From the NCBI RefSeq assembly GCF_019334805.1, contig NZ_CP079822.1, forward strand, positions 434,001 to 498,000: a stretch of 64,000 nt of DNA. Direction: 5' to 3'. This stretch comes from Rothia mucilaginosa (GTDB taxonomy: Bacteria > Actinomycetota > Actinomycetes > Actinomycetales > Micrococcaceae). The position numbers were made by a program, and so were the translations under genes. Below, in pieces: positions 44,201 to 52,012 of this stretch (position 1 is the stretch's first letter; each line of letters begins with the position of its first letter). The notes beneath the pieces were generated by a model. It did no database searches. It worked only from the letters and a program-made list of their open reading frames with translations, and was not told the DNA's origin.

Positions 44201-44753
44201 CTGCGGACACCTTAATGGAGACGTAGTCAACGTCGTCGCGTGCCAGCAGGCGCTTGGTCTCAGCCAGGCGGTGCTCTGCTTCCTTGTCACCCAGAACTGC
44301 CTCACCGAGCAGGTTGACGTTCAGGCGGTTACCGGTCTTGGTCAGCTCTGCAATTGCGTCGCCCAGCTTCTCCTCGGAAGCGTCGACGATCAGGTGACCG
44401 ACCATCTCGCGCAGCACGCGGCGTGCAACGGGAACGGTGGGCCATGCGACCTTACCAGCCAGCTTGCCACCGAAGCCAACAGCGGACTTCATGTACCAGG
44501 GCAGGAAGGAAGGTGCCAGGCCGGAAATGCGGGAAAGGTTGCGGCCGGAGACGTTGTCGTCCTCGGGGCGAATAACGCCATCAACAAAGCCGACGGTGAA
44601 GGGAAGACCATTGGGGTCCTTCAGAACACCGGCGAGCTGCTCAGCCGCGAAGGTGGGCTTGATCGACTGGGACTCGTTTACCCACTGACGAACAAGCTGA
44701 CGAGCTTCCAGAGCCATCTTCTGGTAGTGCTCAGATGCGAAAGGATGGGTCAT
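41262..44753 (-). CDS. putA: Bifunctional proline dehydrogenase / L-glutamate-semialdehyde dehydrogenase PutA
   Basis: Oxidises proline to glutamate in two steps. The N-terminal FAD-dependent proline dehydrogenase barrel lies in about 1-450 (YVSIKVSAVSGPHQHWAFDE, RLVKGANLSMEIVEAVMHGW, GIAGHNLFDVAFAL, and the RRRVGHLLLYVPV region). The NAD-dependent aldehyde dehydrogenase follows from about 480: PWNFPTAIPAGGVLAGLAAG, LFGETSGKNSIIV with the general-base glutamate, and FGHAGQKCSAGSTVI with the nucleophilic cysteine. The N-terminal ribbon-helix-helix repressor domain of E. coli PutA is absent. A C-terminal extension follows, giving 1163 residues. The ATG at 44753 has TAGGAG upstream. The divergent LysR gene is the likely regulator. 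Confidence 0.96.
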   Translation of the reverse strand: MTHPFASEHYQKMALEARQLVRQWVNESQSIKPTFAAEQLAGVLKDPNGLPFTVGFVDGVIRPEDDNVSGRNLSRISGLAPSFLPWYMKSAVGFGGKLAGKVAWPTVPVARRVLREMVGHLIVDASEEKLGDAIAELTKTGNRLNVNLLGEAVLGDKEAEHRLAETKRLLARDDVDYVSIKVSAVSGPHQHWAFDEVVETAVRRLTPLYELAASTSPKKFINLDMEEYKDLDLTIEVFTKILDQPHLKDLEAGIVLQAYLPDTLAAMQHLQEWSAKRVAAGGAGIKVRLVKGANLSMEIVEAVMHGWPLTTWDTKQASDTNYKRVLDYALRPEHTKNVRLGIAGHNLFDVAFALLLSEDRGVKDGVEFEMLIGMAEQQAEIIRRRVGHLLLYVPVVNPKEFDVAIAYLIRRLEENASSENFMSGIFDLATDESIFKREEDRFMRALNSVTDEVPAPKRTQNRLTENEDNVFVPAGRFENTPDTDPALAGNREWGRAILERSKTTKLGIETLKANELTSEAEAEKLIKEAEEAGKAWGKLSGHERAEILRKVGKAIALRRGDLLEVMAAEAGKTLEQGDTEVSEAIDFAYYYAMLAEDLEKIDGAKHKSVDLTLVVPPWNFPTAIPAGGVLAGLAAGSAVIFKPATITARTGALIAEIMWDAGVPKEVLKLVKVVDRAAGKLLISHPEVDRLILTGGYETAELFRSWRDDLPLFGETSGKNSIIVTPNADIDLAVKDVVYSAFGHAGQKCSAGSTVILVGSVAQSERFRRQLIDSVSSLHVAHPQDIESEMGPVVQKPEEKLLRGLTTLGPGERWLIQPKELDETGRLWSPGVREGVKPGSEYHMTEYFGPILGIMTAETLEEAIELQNAPDYGLTAGLHSLDADELELWLSKVQAGNLYVNRAITGAIVQRQPFGGWKKSTVGSGTKAGGPSYLIALSDWEPAQATATAVTQSVTVRETLATIEQSELGKREDFEFIKRGVSSDAHAWDTEFGFGHDPSKLGVERNILRYVPTQVLVRADESASAAETLRVVLAGLAANAPVALSVGKDLPVDVRGVLENKGIKYEVKSDAQFREYLASNAKTPVRALAGTPLEGTRIRYIGNDVKSIYSALGGRPDVAVYFAPVTEAGRIEMLPFLREQAVSITAHRFGNPNRFSERVISSR

Positions 44754-45265
44754 CCTTGACTCCTAACTATCTTACTGTGTGCGGTGCACACCACGTTTGG
44801 CGATGTCTCTATTTCACCACAAAAGGGTAATAAATACCTCATTAGAAAAACTGAATGTTTTTTCCAAAATTCATTTAGATTTTCTTAATGATTGTGCGGT
44901 GAGGTTTTCACCCCGCGCCCCCTCCGAACCTCCTGTTCGAAGAGACAAGGTGAAGTTTGTAGCGGCATCGCTATCCATCTCTCTCAGGCTAGCACTTTCA
45001 GAGCGCAAATATCGAACCCACTTCGTAACAGACGAACACTTCAAAACCAGTCCCAAAAGCATCTTCAACCCCAAGAATCATCACATTCAGCGCGAAAATA
45101 CTCGCTACACAAGCCAACATGTCGGCACCCCACTTCAGACGTCTCAAAAAGAGCCGGCCGGAAGCCCGCGCGGTACCATATACAAGAGTCCACGATGAGA
45201 GACGCACCATGGAATACGGTGGCAACCACAGCCAGCGCAATGCCGAGTGCACCAGGGAGGAAAAT
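44754..45265. promoter_or_regulatory. putA-lysR divergent intergenic region
   Basis: A 512-bp spacer with no supported gene. It is locally AT-rich near putA (44815-44895). TGAAT (44852-44856) and ATTCA (44869-44873), separated by 12 bases, form a LysR-type interrupted palindrome about 100 bp upstream of the putA ATG. Promoters for both genes must lie here, but I cannot place them confidently. Confidence 0.5.
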
Positions 45266-46192
45266 ATGTCCATCTACGACATCCGACGTATGCAAATGCT
45301 CCTCGAAATCCAAGAACGCGGCACCGTCATCGCTGCCGCAGAAGCGCTCAGCCTCACCCCCTCCGCCGTCTCCCAGCAGATTGCCACCCTCGAAAAAGAA
45401 ACCGGCACCCCGCTTCTGCAGCGCATCGGCAGGCGCGTACAGCTCACCAGCGCCGGACTCATCATCGTCGACAGCGCCCGCAGCATCCTGCGCGAACTCG
45501 ACCGCATGCAAACCTCCGTCGCCAACCTCACCGGCGAACCCGCAGGCATGGTCCGCCTCGCCATCTTCCAGTCCGCGGCCTTCGCACTGCTACCGGAAAC
45601 CCTCAGCTACCTTGCCGAACACGCACCCTCACTCACGCTGCAAGTACTGCAAATCGACCCCGAAACCGGCACCTCACTCACCCGAAGCCGCGAATACGAC
45701 ATGGTGCTCTCCGAAGCCTACCCGCACCATCACATCCCCGAATACCCCGAACTGCATTCCGAGCTACTCACCGAAGACCCGCTCAGCCTCATCGTGCCCA
45801 GCACCTCCACCATCACCTCGATTGAGGAAGCGCACGCACTGCCCTGGGTTCTCGAAATGGAACAGAACACCTCCCGCAGCTGGGCGCTCAACCAGTGCCG
45901 CACCGCAGGATTCGAGCCGGTCATCCGCTATAGCGCCAATGACATGATTACGAACTCCAACCTCGTCAAAGCAGGATTCGCCGTCACCATCGTGCCCGGC
46001 TTCATCCTCTCCTCCCTATCCACCACCGAGGGGCTACGCATCGTGGAGCTGCCCGGCAAGCCCTGCCGCAAAATCTTTACCGCCGTACGCCGAGAGTCCG
46101 CCGCCAACCCCGCCATCGCCATGGTGCGCGAAGCACTGCACCACGCGGTCAAGGTAGCATTCGGCGAGCATGAAAAGACCGAAACCGCATAA
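45266..46192 (+). CDS. LysR-family transcriptional regulator, probable putA regulator
   Basis: A 308-residue LysR-type regulator. The N-terminal winged helix-turn-helix covers residues 1-60: MLLEIQERGTVIAAAEALSL then TPSAVSQQIATLEKETGTPL, and RRVQLTSAGLIIVD. A periplasmic-binding-protein-like effector domain follows (from about 90). The ATG at 45266 follows GGGAGGA and is preferred to an upstream in-frame start 49 codons earlier. Divergent transcription from putA is the standard arrangement for a LysR activator of the neighbouring gene, so proline or a related compound is the inferred signal. Confidence 0.88.
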   Translation: MSIYDIRRMQMLLEIQERGTVIAAAEALSLTPSAVSQQIATLEKETGTPLLQRIGRRVQLTSAGLIIVDSARSILRELDRMQTSVANLTGEPAGMVRLAIFQSAAFALLPETLSYLAEHAPSLTLQVLQIDPETGTSLTRSREYDMVLSEAYPHHHIPEYPELHSELLTEDPLSLIVPSTSTITSIEEAHALPWVLEMEQNTSRSWALNQCRTAGFEPVIRYSANDMITNSNLVKAGFAVTIVPGFILSSLSTTEGLRIVELPGKPCRKIFTAVRRESAANPAIAMVREALHHAVKVAFGEHEKTETA

Positions 46193-46233
46193 GAAAAACC
46201 AGCTGCCACCCATGCCGGCAGACTAGACAATGC

Positions 46234-46271
46234 AAAGGTCGGGGCCGTTCCAACGAACGACCCCGACCTTT
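46234..46271. terminator. Convergent terminator between lysR and the Tat-exported protein gene
   Basis: Perfect 11-bp stem AAAGGTCGGGG (46234-46244) with CCCCGACCTTT (46261-46271), extended by an inner GTT/AAC. Plus-strand sequence after it is TCACTATGCC; the AAA/TTT ends could serve both directions. Confidence 0.8.
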
Positions 46272-46374
46272 CACTATGCCTTTTTGAACAGGCGCCTATA
46301 TATAGAGGTATAAAAGCACAGGCAGTGGAGTCGTTTCCCCGCCGAGCCCATCCCTCACAGGGTCGGCTCAACTA

Positions 46375-47157
46375 CTAGTTCAGCGAAGCAACCACAGCCG
46401 AGCTCTGCACCTCGTAGAACGAAGACGACAAACCAGCCGCCGCCATATCCAGCACAGCGCTCACATGAACCTGCTTCAATGCAGAACCGGCAACACCCGA
46501 AGCCACCTGGTAATTCAGCTGAACATCCAAGCGGTGACCGCGAGGAATAGCAGTGCGCAACTCCAGAACATTCTCGCTACCGGCACCAGCTTGACCGGTC
46601 TGCTCGCTACGGCGCACCGCATCAAGATTCAGAGCATCCACAGGAGCCACCAAAGCCGAAGCACCCAGGCTACCCGAAGGCAGCACCGCCTGCCCCGAGG
46701 TGACACGAAGAGTCACCGCGGGATTCAACAACAAACCGGTCTTCGGATCCTGCGCGCGAGCACGCACCATCAGGCGAGTACCCACCGGCAGCGTCGAATT
46801 ACCTTCATTAATAATGCTCAGGCGAGTCGGCAGATTCCGGAAAGCAACAGTACGCGCAGGCTGGCTCTGCATAGACACAGCCTGCACACCGTTAGCAACC
46901 TTCAACTCCAGGCGGATGCATGACTCGTTATAGCGCATCGGAACCTGCACCAGCGCAGAACTCGCCGCGCCACCGTGCTGTCCACCGCCGCGCTGTCCGC
47001 CAGGACGCTGGGTCACCGGGGTCACGCGAGCGCGCTTACCGCCCGAACGAGTTGCCGCCTCCGCAGCGCTCACGCCGCCAGCCACCAGGGCAGCCGAAGC
47101 GCCCGCAACCTTCAACGCGGTACGGCGAGAAGCGTTCATCAGATTATTCTTAGTCAT
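46375..47157 (-). CDS. Putative Tat-exported protein of unknown function
   Basis: A 260-residue protein not assigned to a named family. The N-terminus NASRRTALKVAGASAALVAG is a twin-arginine signal (SRRTALK) with probable cleavage after AEA near residue 34. A Gly/Gln/Arg-rich spacer (about 36-65) follows. The remaining ~190 residues look beta-rich, with repeated Val/Thr strands, a single Cys (in NESCIRLEL) and no membrane segment. The ATG at 47157 has GGAG six bases upstream. It starts 11 bp after the beta-propeller gene, so the two are one operon and may act together at or outside the membrane. Confidence 0.75.
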   Translation of the reverse strand: MTKNNLMNASRRTALKVAGASAALVAGGVSAAEAATRSGGKRARVTPVTQRPGGQRGGGQHGGAASSALVQVPMRYNESCIRLELKVANGVQAVSMQSQPARTVAFRNLPTRLSIINEGNSTLPVGTRLMVRARAQDPKTGLLLNPAVTLRVTSGQAVLPSGSLGASALVAPVDALNLDAVRRSEQTGQAGAGSENVLELRTAIPRGHRLDVQLNYQVASGVAGSALKQVHVSAVLDMAAAGLSSSFYEVQSSAVVASLN

Positions 47158-47168
47158 TTTCTACTCCT

Positions 47169-48545
47169 CTAAGCCTTCGCGATACGGTACACGCCGCTAA
47201 TTGTGCCCTGCCACCAGGTGCCGTAACGGTCAATCGTGCCCACCATCTGCAGGGTGTCACCACCGCCAAGCAGCAGGCTCACATGCTGAGGCAGGCGCTG
47301 CTCGTGCATCGTCTTACCGGTTTCCATGTCTAGCGCGACAGCCCACGCGTAAGCACCATTCGCCAAACCAGCCGGGCCGCGGCGACGCTCACAGGTATAA
47401 ATCAGGCCGTCAGCAGCGGAATAGCGAGGAACAGCCGAAGAGTACACATCCTTACGGTCCCAAATCTTACGCAGACCGCGGTCGGTAATATCCCAACGCT
47501 CCATACCGGGAGCAAAAAGCGCATTCGCAGGAACCGACGGGCCGGCACCCTCCGGGTACTTCGGGTAAGGGTAGCCGTAGGTGCTTGCACCGACCATCGT
47601 GTTACCCACACCGATCATAGAATTCTCAGTGCCAGAGGTACCGGCAGTAAACAGGCCGGCGCTACCGACCTTCGCACCGTTATCGGTGCGGTACACAATG
47701 ACCGACTCCTGAATATCAGAGTTATCGGTCAGCATCACGTAATCCGAACCGTTCGGGCCAAAGAACGTCGGGGAGGCACCCGAACCCCACGCGAGCTTAC
47801 CGGGCTTGCGGGCGCTACCTCGATCGTACGCATGCCACCACTTGAGGGTGGGCGCACCGGTTGCGGTAGCGTTCAGCATATAAATAGCGTGGGAGGTCAC
47901 TACGCTCACACCCTGCGGGCACGCCGAAATCGAGTTGTCAATACGCTCGCCTGCAATCGACGCCTTGTTCAGACGCATCGAGCGAATCGTGCCGCGGGCA
48001 GAATCAATCACCGCGATGTAGCCGTTCTTCGTCGCAACCCAAATGCGACCGGACCAGTCGGGCACCAGACCAACCACAGCGTCGTTGGCGCTCTGGGCCA
48101 GCATGCGGCTCAGGTCGATGCGATCCTCCACGCGAATAGTGCGACCGTCGCTCGAGTGCCCCAGCTTCAACAGACACTGCGAACCATCCACCAGAACCAT
48201 GCGGTCCTGCGCGTCAAGGTAGGCGTACACGCCACCGAGCAGTGCACCCTTCGGAATGTCCAGGTGCGAAAGTTCACGACCGGTATGCGGATCAAGGATA
48301 GAGAGCTTCGGGGTGATGAACTCGCCGTGGGCGAAGACCTGGGTGCAGAGCACCTGAATGAAGCCGTCGCGTCCGGCAAGAATCGTCGGGCAGGCGCCGC
48401 CGAGCTTCGTGCCGGTAATCTTCCAATTGCCTGCTCCGGGGCCGGCAAGAGGAGTAGCGTCGGAAGACTGGGCATCACCGTGCATCGTGGTAATGCCGGG
48501 TGCGCCCAGGTGCGGATTCGCCTGGGCGTTATAGGTGGGGGTCAT
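47169..48545 (-). CDS. PQQ/quinoprotein-like beta-propeller protein, unknown function
   Basis: A 458-residue protein with repeated four-stranded blade-like segments: DGFIQVLCTQVFAHGEFITP, SILDPHTGRELSHLDIPKG, GRIWVATKNGYIAVIDSARG, DGLIYTCERRRG and YAWAVALDMETGKTMHEQ. Such repeats are typical of quinoprotein/YncE-like propellers. I see no signal peptide or lipobox at the annotated start (ATG 48545, weak ribosome-binding site), although its operon partner is Tat-exported. Either the protein is cytoplasmic, or it is carried out with the partner, or the true start differs. The substrate or ligand is unknown. Confidence 0.7.
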   Translation of the reverse strand: MTPTYNAQANPHLGAPGITTMHGDAQSSDATPLAGPGAGNWKITGTKLGGACPTILAGRDGFIQVLCTQVFAHGEFITPKLSILDPHTGRELSHLDIPKGALLGGVYAYLDAQDRMVLVDGSQCLLKLGHSSDGRTIRVEDRIDLSRMLAQSANDAVVGLVPDWSGRIWVATKNGYIAVIDSARGTIRSMRLNKASIAGERIDNSISACPQGVSVVTSHAIYMLNATATGAPTLKWWHAYDRGSARKPGKLAWGSGASPTFFGPNGSDYVMLTDNSDIQESVIVYRTDNGAKVGSAGLFTAGTSGTENSMIGVGNTMVGASTYGYPYPKYPEGAGPSVPANALFAPGMERWDITDRGLRKIWDRKDVYSSAVPRYSAADGLIYTCERRRGPAGLANGAYAWAVALDMETGKTMHEQRLPQHVSLLLGGGDTLQMVGTIDRYGTWWQGTISGVYRIAKA

Positions 48546-48697
48546 GGTTGGTTCTTTCTAACGGTGAGTGGCGCACACCTTCAAAGGAGTGCACTAATAT
48601 GCGCTTTCACATGCGCAAACGTTTCACATTGTAGGGTCAGAAAGCAGTTTTTGACGACACTAAAGGGCACCTTGAAACATCCTTCAGGCGGCGCTTG

Positions 48698-48725
48698 AGA
48701 GCTTCATCCAGAGAGCTTCACCCAG
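48698..48725. repeat. Two 14-bp tandem copies in the propeller-sorC spacer
   Basis: AGAGCTTCATCCAG is followed directly by AGAGCTTCACCCAG. It lies in the 307-bp spacer 48546-48852, which has no supported gene and contains this and the repeat at 48796-48840. Confidence 0.8.
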
Positions 48726-48795
48726 AAAGCCCTCAGCACTACCCTTTCAGATTCACCCTTCCAGATTCAAGGCGCCCTTTAACCCATAACCACGG

Positions 48796-48840
48796 ACCTC
48801 ATGCCCGCTAACCTCATGCCCGCGGACCTCATGCCCGCGG
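48796..48840. repeat. Three 15-bp tandem copies after the sorC-type gene
   Basis: ACCTCATGCCCGCTA, ACCTCATGCCCGCGG and ACCTCATGCCCGCGG follow each other and end 12 bp before the stop codon of the minus-strand regulator gene. Confidence 0.9.
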
Positions 48841-48852
48841 CAATTATTTCAG

Positions 48853-49800
48853 CTACTTCTCCATGAGCGCCTTTGCCAGCGCATCATCAAGAACCAAATC
48901 GGTAATCGCACCCGTACGCAACGCACCACGCAAAGCACGCACACGGTGAGTACCGGACGCAACGCAAATACGGCGCGGAATACGAGCCAGCTCCTTCGGA
49001 GTCGGACCGGACGCACGCTTATTCAACTCAAGATCAGCCCACGAGCCGTCCTCACGCAGAAGAATCGTGCACATATCCCCCACCACACCCAACTCACGCA
49101 ACTGACGCTGCTCCTGCACCTCAAAATAACCACCCGAATACACGTGAGAAGGAATAGGTCCGCCAAAAGCACCCACACCAAAAATAGCGAGGTCAACATT
49201 CTGCTGGGCATGCAGATTCCTCTGCACGCTACGCTCACGCCACATGGCAGTCTTCGTCTCCGCGTAGTCAAAGAACGCGGGAACCGGGAAGTGAATCGCC
49301 TGCGCATCATAAGCATTCACCAGCTGCCCCAGCAGAGAGCCCAGGTACGGAATACCCGAATGGTGCGCATTACCGGCACCATTCATCTGCACGACAGTCA
49401 CACCCTTCAGAGGGCGGCGCGGCAGATGACGAGAAATCTCAGTCATGGTTGAACCCCACGCCACACCCAGGCTTGTTCCATTGTCAATCAGGGAATCAAG
49501 TAGCGCCGCCGCGGTGCGAGACACCTGGCTCATACGAGCAATCGGGGTGGCATCCGAACGGACATTCACGAGGGTAACGCGCACCTTATAGCGCTCACCG
49601 ATGCGGCGCTCAAGCTCGCTACGGGCGCGGAAGGAATCATCTAGACGGATCTGCACCATGCCGCTTTCACGAGCACTTTTAAGGAGGCGCGATACAGTGG
49701 CGCGGGAGACTCCCAGACGAGCCGCGATAGCATCCATCGTCATGTTGTGGATGTAGTACAGCTGCGCTGCCTCATAGGTATGGTTAGCGCGTTCGTTCAT
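48853..49800 (-). CDS. SorC/DeoR-type sugar-binding regulator, probable glycerol-gene regulator
   Basis: A 315-residue transcriptional regulator. The N-terminal helix-turn-helix is AAQLYYIHNMTMDAIAARLG then VSRATVSRLLKSARESGMV (about 11-49). The remainder is a SorC-type sugar-phosphate-binding domain with LGVAWGSTMTEISRHLP, MNGAGNAHHSG, FGVGAFGG and a C-terminal DDALAKALMEK. The ATG at 49800 begins the family homology; the frame continues far upstream only as an antisense reading of glpD. It is divergent from glpD across about 120 bp, so glycerol 3-phosphate or a related phosphate is the inferred effector. Confidence 0.9.
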   Translation of the reverse strand: MNERANHTYEAAQLYYIHNMTMDAIAARLGVSRATVSRLLKSARESGMVQIRLDDSFRARSELERRIGERYKVRVTLVNVRSDATPIARMSQVSRTAAALLDSLIDNGTSLGVAWGSTMTEISRHLPRRPLKGVTVVQMNGAGNAHHSGIPYLGSLLGQLVNAYDAQAIHFPVPAFFDYAETKTAMWRERSVQRNLHAQQNVDLAIFGVGAFGGPIPSHVYSGGYFEVQEQRQLRELGVVGDMCTILLREDGSWADLELNKRASGPTPKELARIPRRICVASGTHRVRALRGALRTGAITDLVLDDALAKALMEK

Positions 49801-49816
49801 CTGCCACAGACCCCCA

Positions 49817-49853
49817 GTGAAAATCCGTTCATACTGCTTGGTTATTATTTCAC
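49817..49853. promoter_or_regulatory. Candidate operator between sorC-type regulator and glpD
   Basis: TGAA-N6-TTCA lies at 49818-49831, and GTGAAA (49817-49822) is mirrored by TTTCAC (49848-49853). The symmetric elements lie in the divergent promoter region and could bind the neighbouring regulator. Confidence 0.4.
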
Positions 49854-49923
49854 CATTGGGTTTTACTAAATGCAAGATGAAACCCCCACGCCGCACAAGC
49901 GGCAATACAGGAAAGAGCAGTAC

Positions 49924-51669
49924 ATGAGCTCCCAGCACATTGCACAGCAGTCTCAGCTGACCGCCGAGTCCCGCGCCAAGGCGCTCAAGAGCATGGTCAA
50001 CGAAGAACTCGACATCTTGGTCGTCGGCGGCGGCATCACCGGTGCAGGCATTGCCCTCGACGCAGCAACCCGCGGTCTGCGCACCGGTATCGTCGAAGCA
50101 GGCGACTGGGCTGCAGGCACCAGCGCATGGTCCTCCAAGCTCGTTCACGGCGGCCTGCGCTACCTCTACAACCTCGACTTCAAGCTCGTGACCGAAGCAC
50201 TGACCGAGCGCGGCCTGCTGCTGAACAAGATCGCACCCCATCTGGTGCACGCACAGCCCTTCCTGTGGCCCCTGAAGATGCCCGTCATCGAGCGCGCATA
50301 CTCCGCAATCGGCATCGGCATGTACGACACCCTCGCATTCCTCGGTTCCCGCGGCAACAAGGGCGTCCCCTCCCAGCGTCACTTCACCAAGACCGGCACC
50401 AAGACCGTCTTCCCCGACATCAAGGACTCCGCATTCAGCGGCGCAATCCAGTTCTACGATGCACGCGTTGACGACGCACGCCTCGTGATCGACGTCGTCC
50501 GCACCGCTGCAGGCTACGGCGCACTGGCTGCATCCCGCACCCAGGTTGTCGGCTTCACCAAGGACGCATCCGGCCGCGTCATCGGCGCAGAGCTGGCAGA
50601 CCTGGAGACCGGCGAGCGCCTGAACGTGCGCGCAAAGCACATCATCAACGCAACCGGCGTGTGGACCGAAGAGTCCGAGTCCCTGGCCAACCCCGAGGGC
50701 GGCCTGGAGGTGCTCGCATCCAAGGGTATCCACATTGTGGTTCCCCGCGACCGCATCAACGCAACCAGCGGTATCTTCACCAAGACCGAGAAGTCCGTTC
50801 TCTTCATCATCCCCTGGCAGCGTTACTGGATCATCGGCACCACCGACACCCCCTACACCGAGGACCGCGAGCGCCCCGTCGCAACCAGCAAGGACATCGA
50901 CTACGTCCTGATGCAGGCTAACAAGCTGCTCGCTAACCCGCTGACCCGCGAAGACATCATCGGCACCTACACCGGTCTGCGCCCGCTGCTGCAGCCCAAG
51001 GTCAAGGACGGCGCAGCATCCACCAAGGTTTCCCGCGAGCACACCGTGACCGAGGTTGCACCCGGCATGAGCGCAATCGCAGGCGGCAAGCTCACCACCT
51101 ACCGTGTGATGGCTGCCGACGCTGTGGACTTCGCACTGGGCGAGCAGGCTAAGCAGAACCCCTCCGTGACCGCAACCATCGGCCTGGTCGGTGCTGACGG
51201 CTACCACGCAATCGCTGCTAACCGTGCACGCTACGCAGAGCGTTACGGCTGGGATGAGGACCGTATCACCCACCTGCTCGAGCGTTACGGATCGCAGATT
51301 GAGGACCTCGGCGCTCTCATCGACGCTGACCCCTCCCTCGGTGCTCCCCTGGCTAAGGCACCCCAGTTCCTGCGTGCAGATGTCGTCTTCGCTGTCCGCT
51401 ACGAAGGTGCCCTGCACCTGGAGGATGTACTGGTCCGCCGCGTACGCCTCGACCTCGAGCAGCGCGACCGCGGCCTGGCTGCCGCCGATGAAATCCTTGA
51501 GATTCTGCGCTCCGAGCTCGGCTGGGACGACAAGAAGGTCAAGGAAGAACTCGACCTCTACGCCGCACGCGTGCAGGCTATCCGCGAGGCGGAGTCCACC
51601 TCCACCGACACTGAGGCATCGGCAAAGATTGAGGCTGTCACCCCCGTGGCACCCCGTGTGAAGCTCTAA
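49924..51669 (+). CDS. glpD: Aerobic glycerol-3-phosphate dehydrogenase GlpD
   Basis: FAD-dependent membrane-associated enzyme that oxidises glycerol 3-phosphate to dihydroxyacetone phosphate and feeds electrons to quinones. The 581-residue product has the FAD fold LDILVVGGGITGAGIALDAA (29-48), AGTSAWSSKLVHGGLRYLYN, IGTTDTPY and a C-terminal helical domain. The ATG at 49924 is favoured because GGAAAGAG precedes it; an upstream ATG at 49870 lacks a ribosome-binding site. Alanine is often encoded by GCA here, an impression of biased codon use shared with glpF and glpK. The 343-bp spacer to glpF contains no supported gene. Confidence 0.96.
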   Translation: MSSQHIAQQSQLTAESRAKALKSMVNEELDILVVGGGITGAGIALDAATRGLRTGIVEAGDWAAGTSAWSSKLVHGGLRYLYNLDFKLVTEALTERGLLLNKIAPHLVHAQPFLWPLKMPVIERAYSAIGIGMYDTLAFLGSRGNKGVPSQRHFTKTGTKTVFPDIKDSAFSGAIQFYDARVDDARLVIDVVRTAAGYGALAASRTQVVGFTKDASGRVIGAELADLETGERLNVRAKHIINATGVWTEESESLANPEGGLEVLASKGIHIVVPRDRINATSGIFTKTEKSVLFIIPWQRYWIIGTTDTPYTEDRERPVATSKDIDYVLMQANKLLANPLTREDIIGTYTGLRPLLQPKVKDGAASTKVSREHTVTEVAPGMSAIAGGKLTTYRVMAADAVDFALGEQAKQNPSVTATIGLVGADGYHAIAANRARYAERYGWDEDRITHLLERYGSQIEDLGALIDADPSLGAPLAKAPQFLRADVVFAVRYEGALHLEDVLVRRVRLDLEQRDRGLAAADEILEILRSELGWDDKKVKEELDLYAARVQAIREAESTSTDTEASAKIEAVTPVAPRVKL

Positions 51670-51725
51670 TCCGTAGAGATTCCACGCACCTTTCGTGACC
51701 GGTTATCCGGTACGAACCGACCGTT

Positions 51726-51771
51726 CACCCCTCACCGAGCATGGATTATCTCATATTTTCGGTGAGGGGTG
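51726..51771 (+). terminator. 12-bp inverted repeat after glpD
   Basis: CACCCCTCACCG (51726-51737) pairs with CGGTGAGGGGTG (51760-51771) around a 22-base loop. No T-run follows, so it may be a processing or partial-termination structure that sets glpD apart from glpFK. Confidence 0.55.
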
Positions 51772-51812
51772 GACGAGAGGTTAAATAACCGTTTACGATA
51801 ATCCCCTGCATA

Positions 51813-51862
51813 AGAAGCAGCGAGCTAAATACAGGGTTAACCCACTGGTACGATCTGCTTCT
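51813..51862 (+). promoter_or_regulatory. Nested palindromes upstream of glpF
   Basis: AGAAGCAG (51813-51820) and CTGCTTCT (51855-51862) flank the perfect palindrome GGGTTAACCC (51834-51843). The element lies 150-200 bp upstream of the glpF start and may be a regulator site or leader structure. Confidence 0.4.
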
Positions 51863-52012
51863 CATCCAGGAACATCCATCAACTTTTCGTAGCAACCGCT
51901 ACACATTTCAGCACAGCGTTGTGCCCCGATCCGCCCGTGCGGTGAGGATGCACGGGAATACGCAAGCAAAGGTTCGCTTGCCTTCCAGACGCTTCGTCTT
52001 CAAGGAGCAACA

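Noticed and set aside
41208..44759. Plus-strand open frame of about 1180 codons opposite putA
   Set aside because: It mirrors putA almost end to end, is extremely Cys/Leu/Gln-rich and has no family features; a codon-bias shadow.
44779..45198. Small plus-strand open frame in the putA-lysR spacer
   Set aside because: Composition is not coding-like, it runs from the AT-rich promoter region, and no ribosome-binding site is present.
49801..51417. N-terminal extension of the sorC-type regulator to 854 residues
   Set aside because: The extension is the antisense reading of glpD; homology starts at the ATG at 49800.
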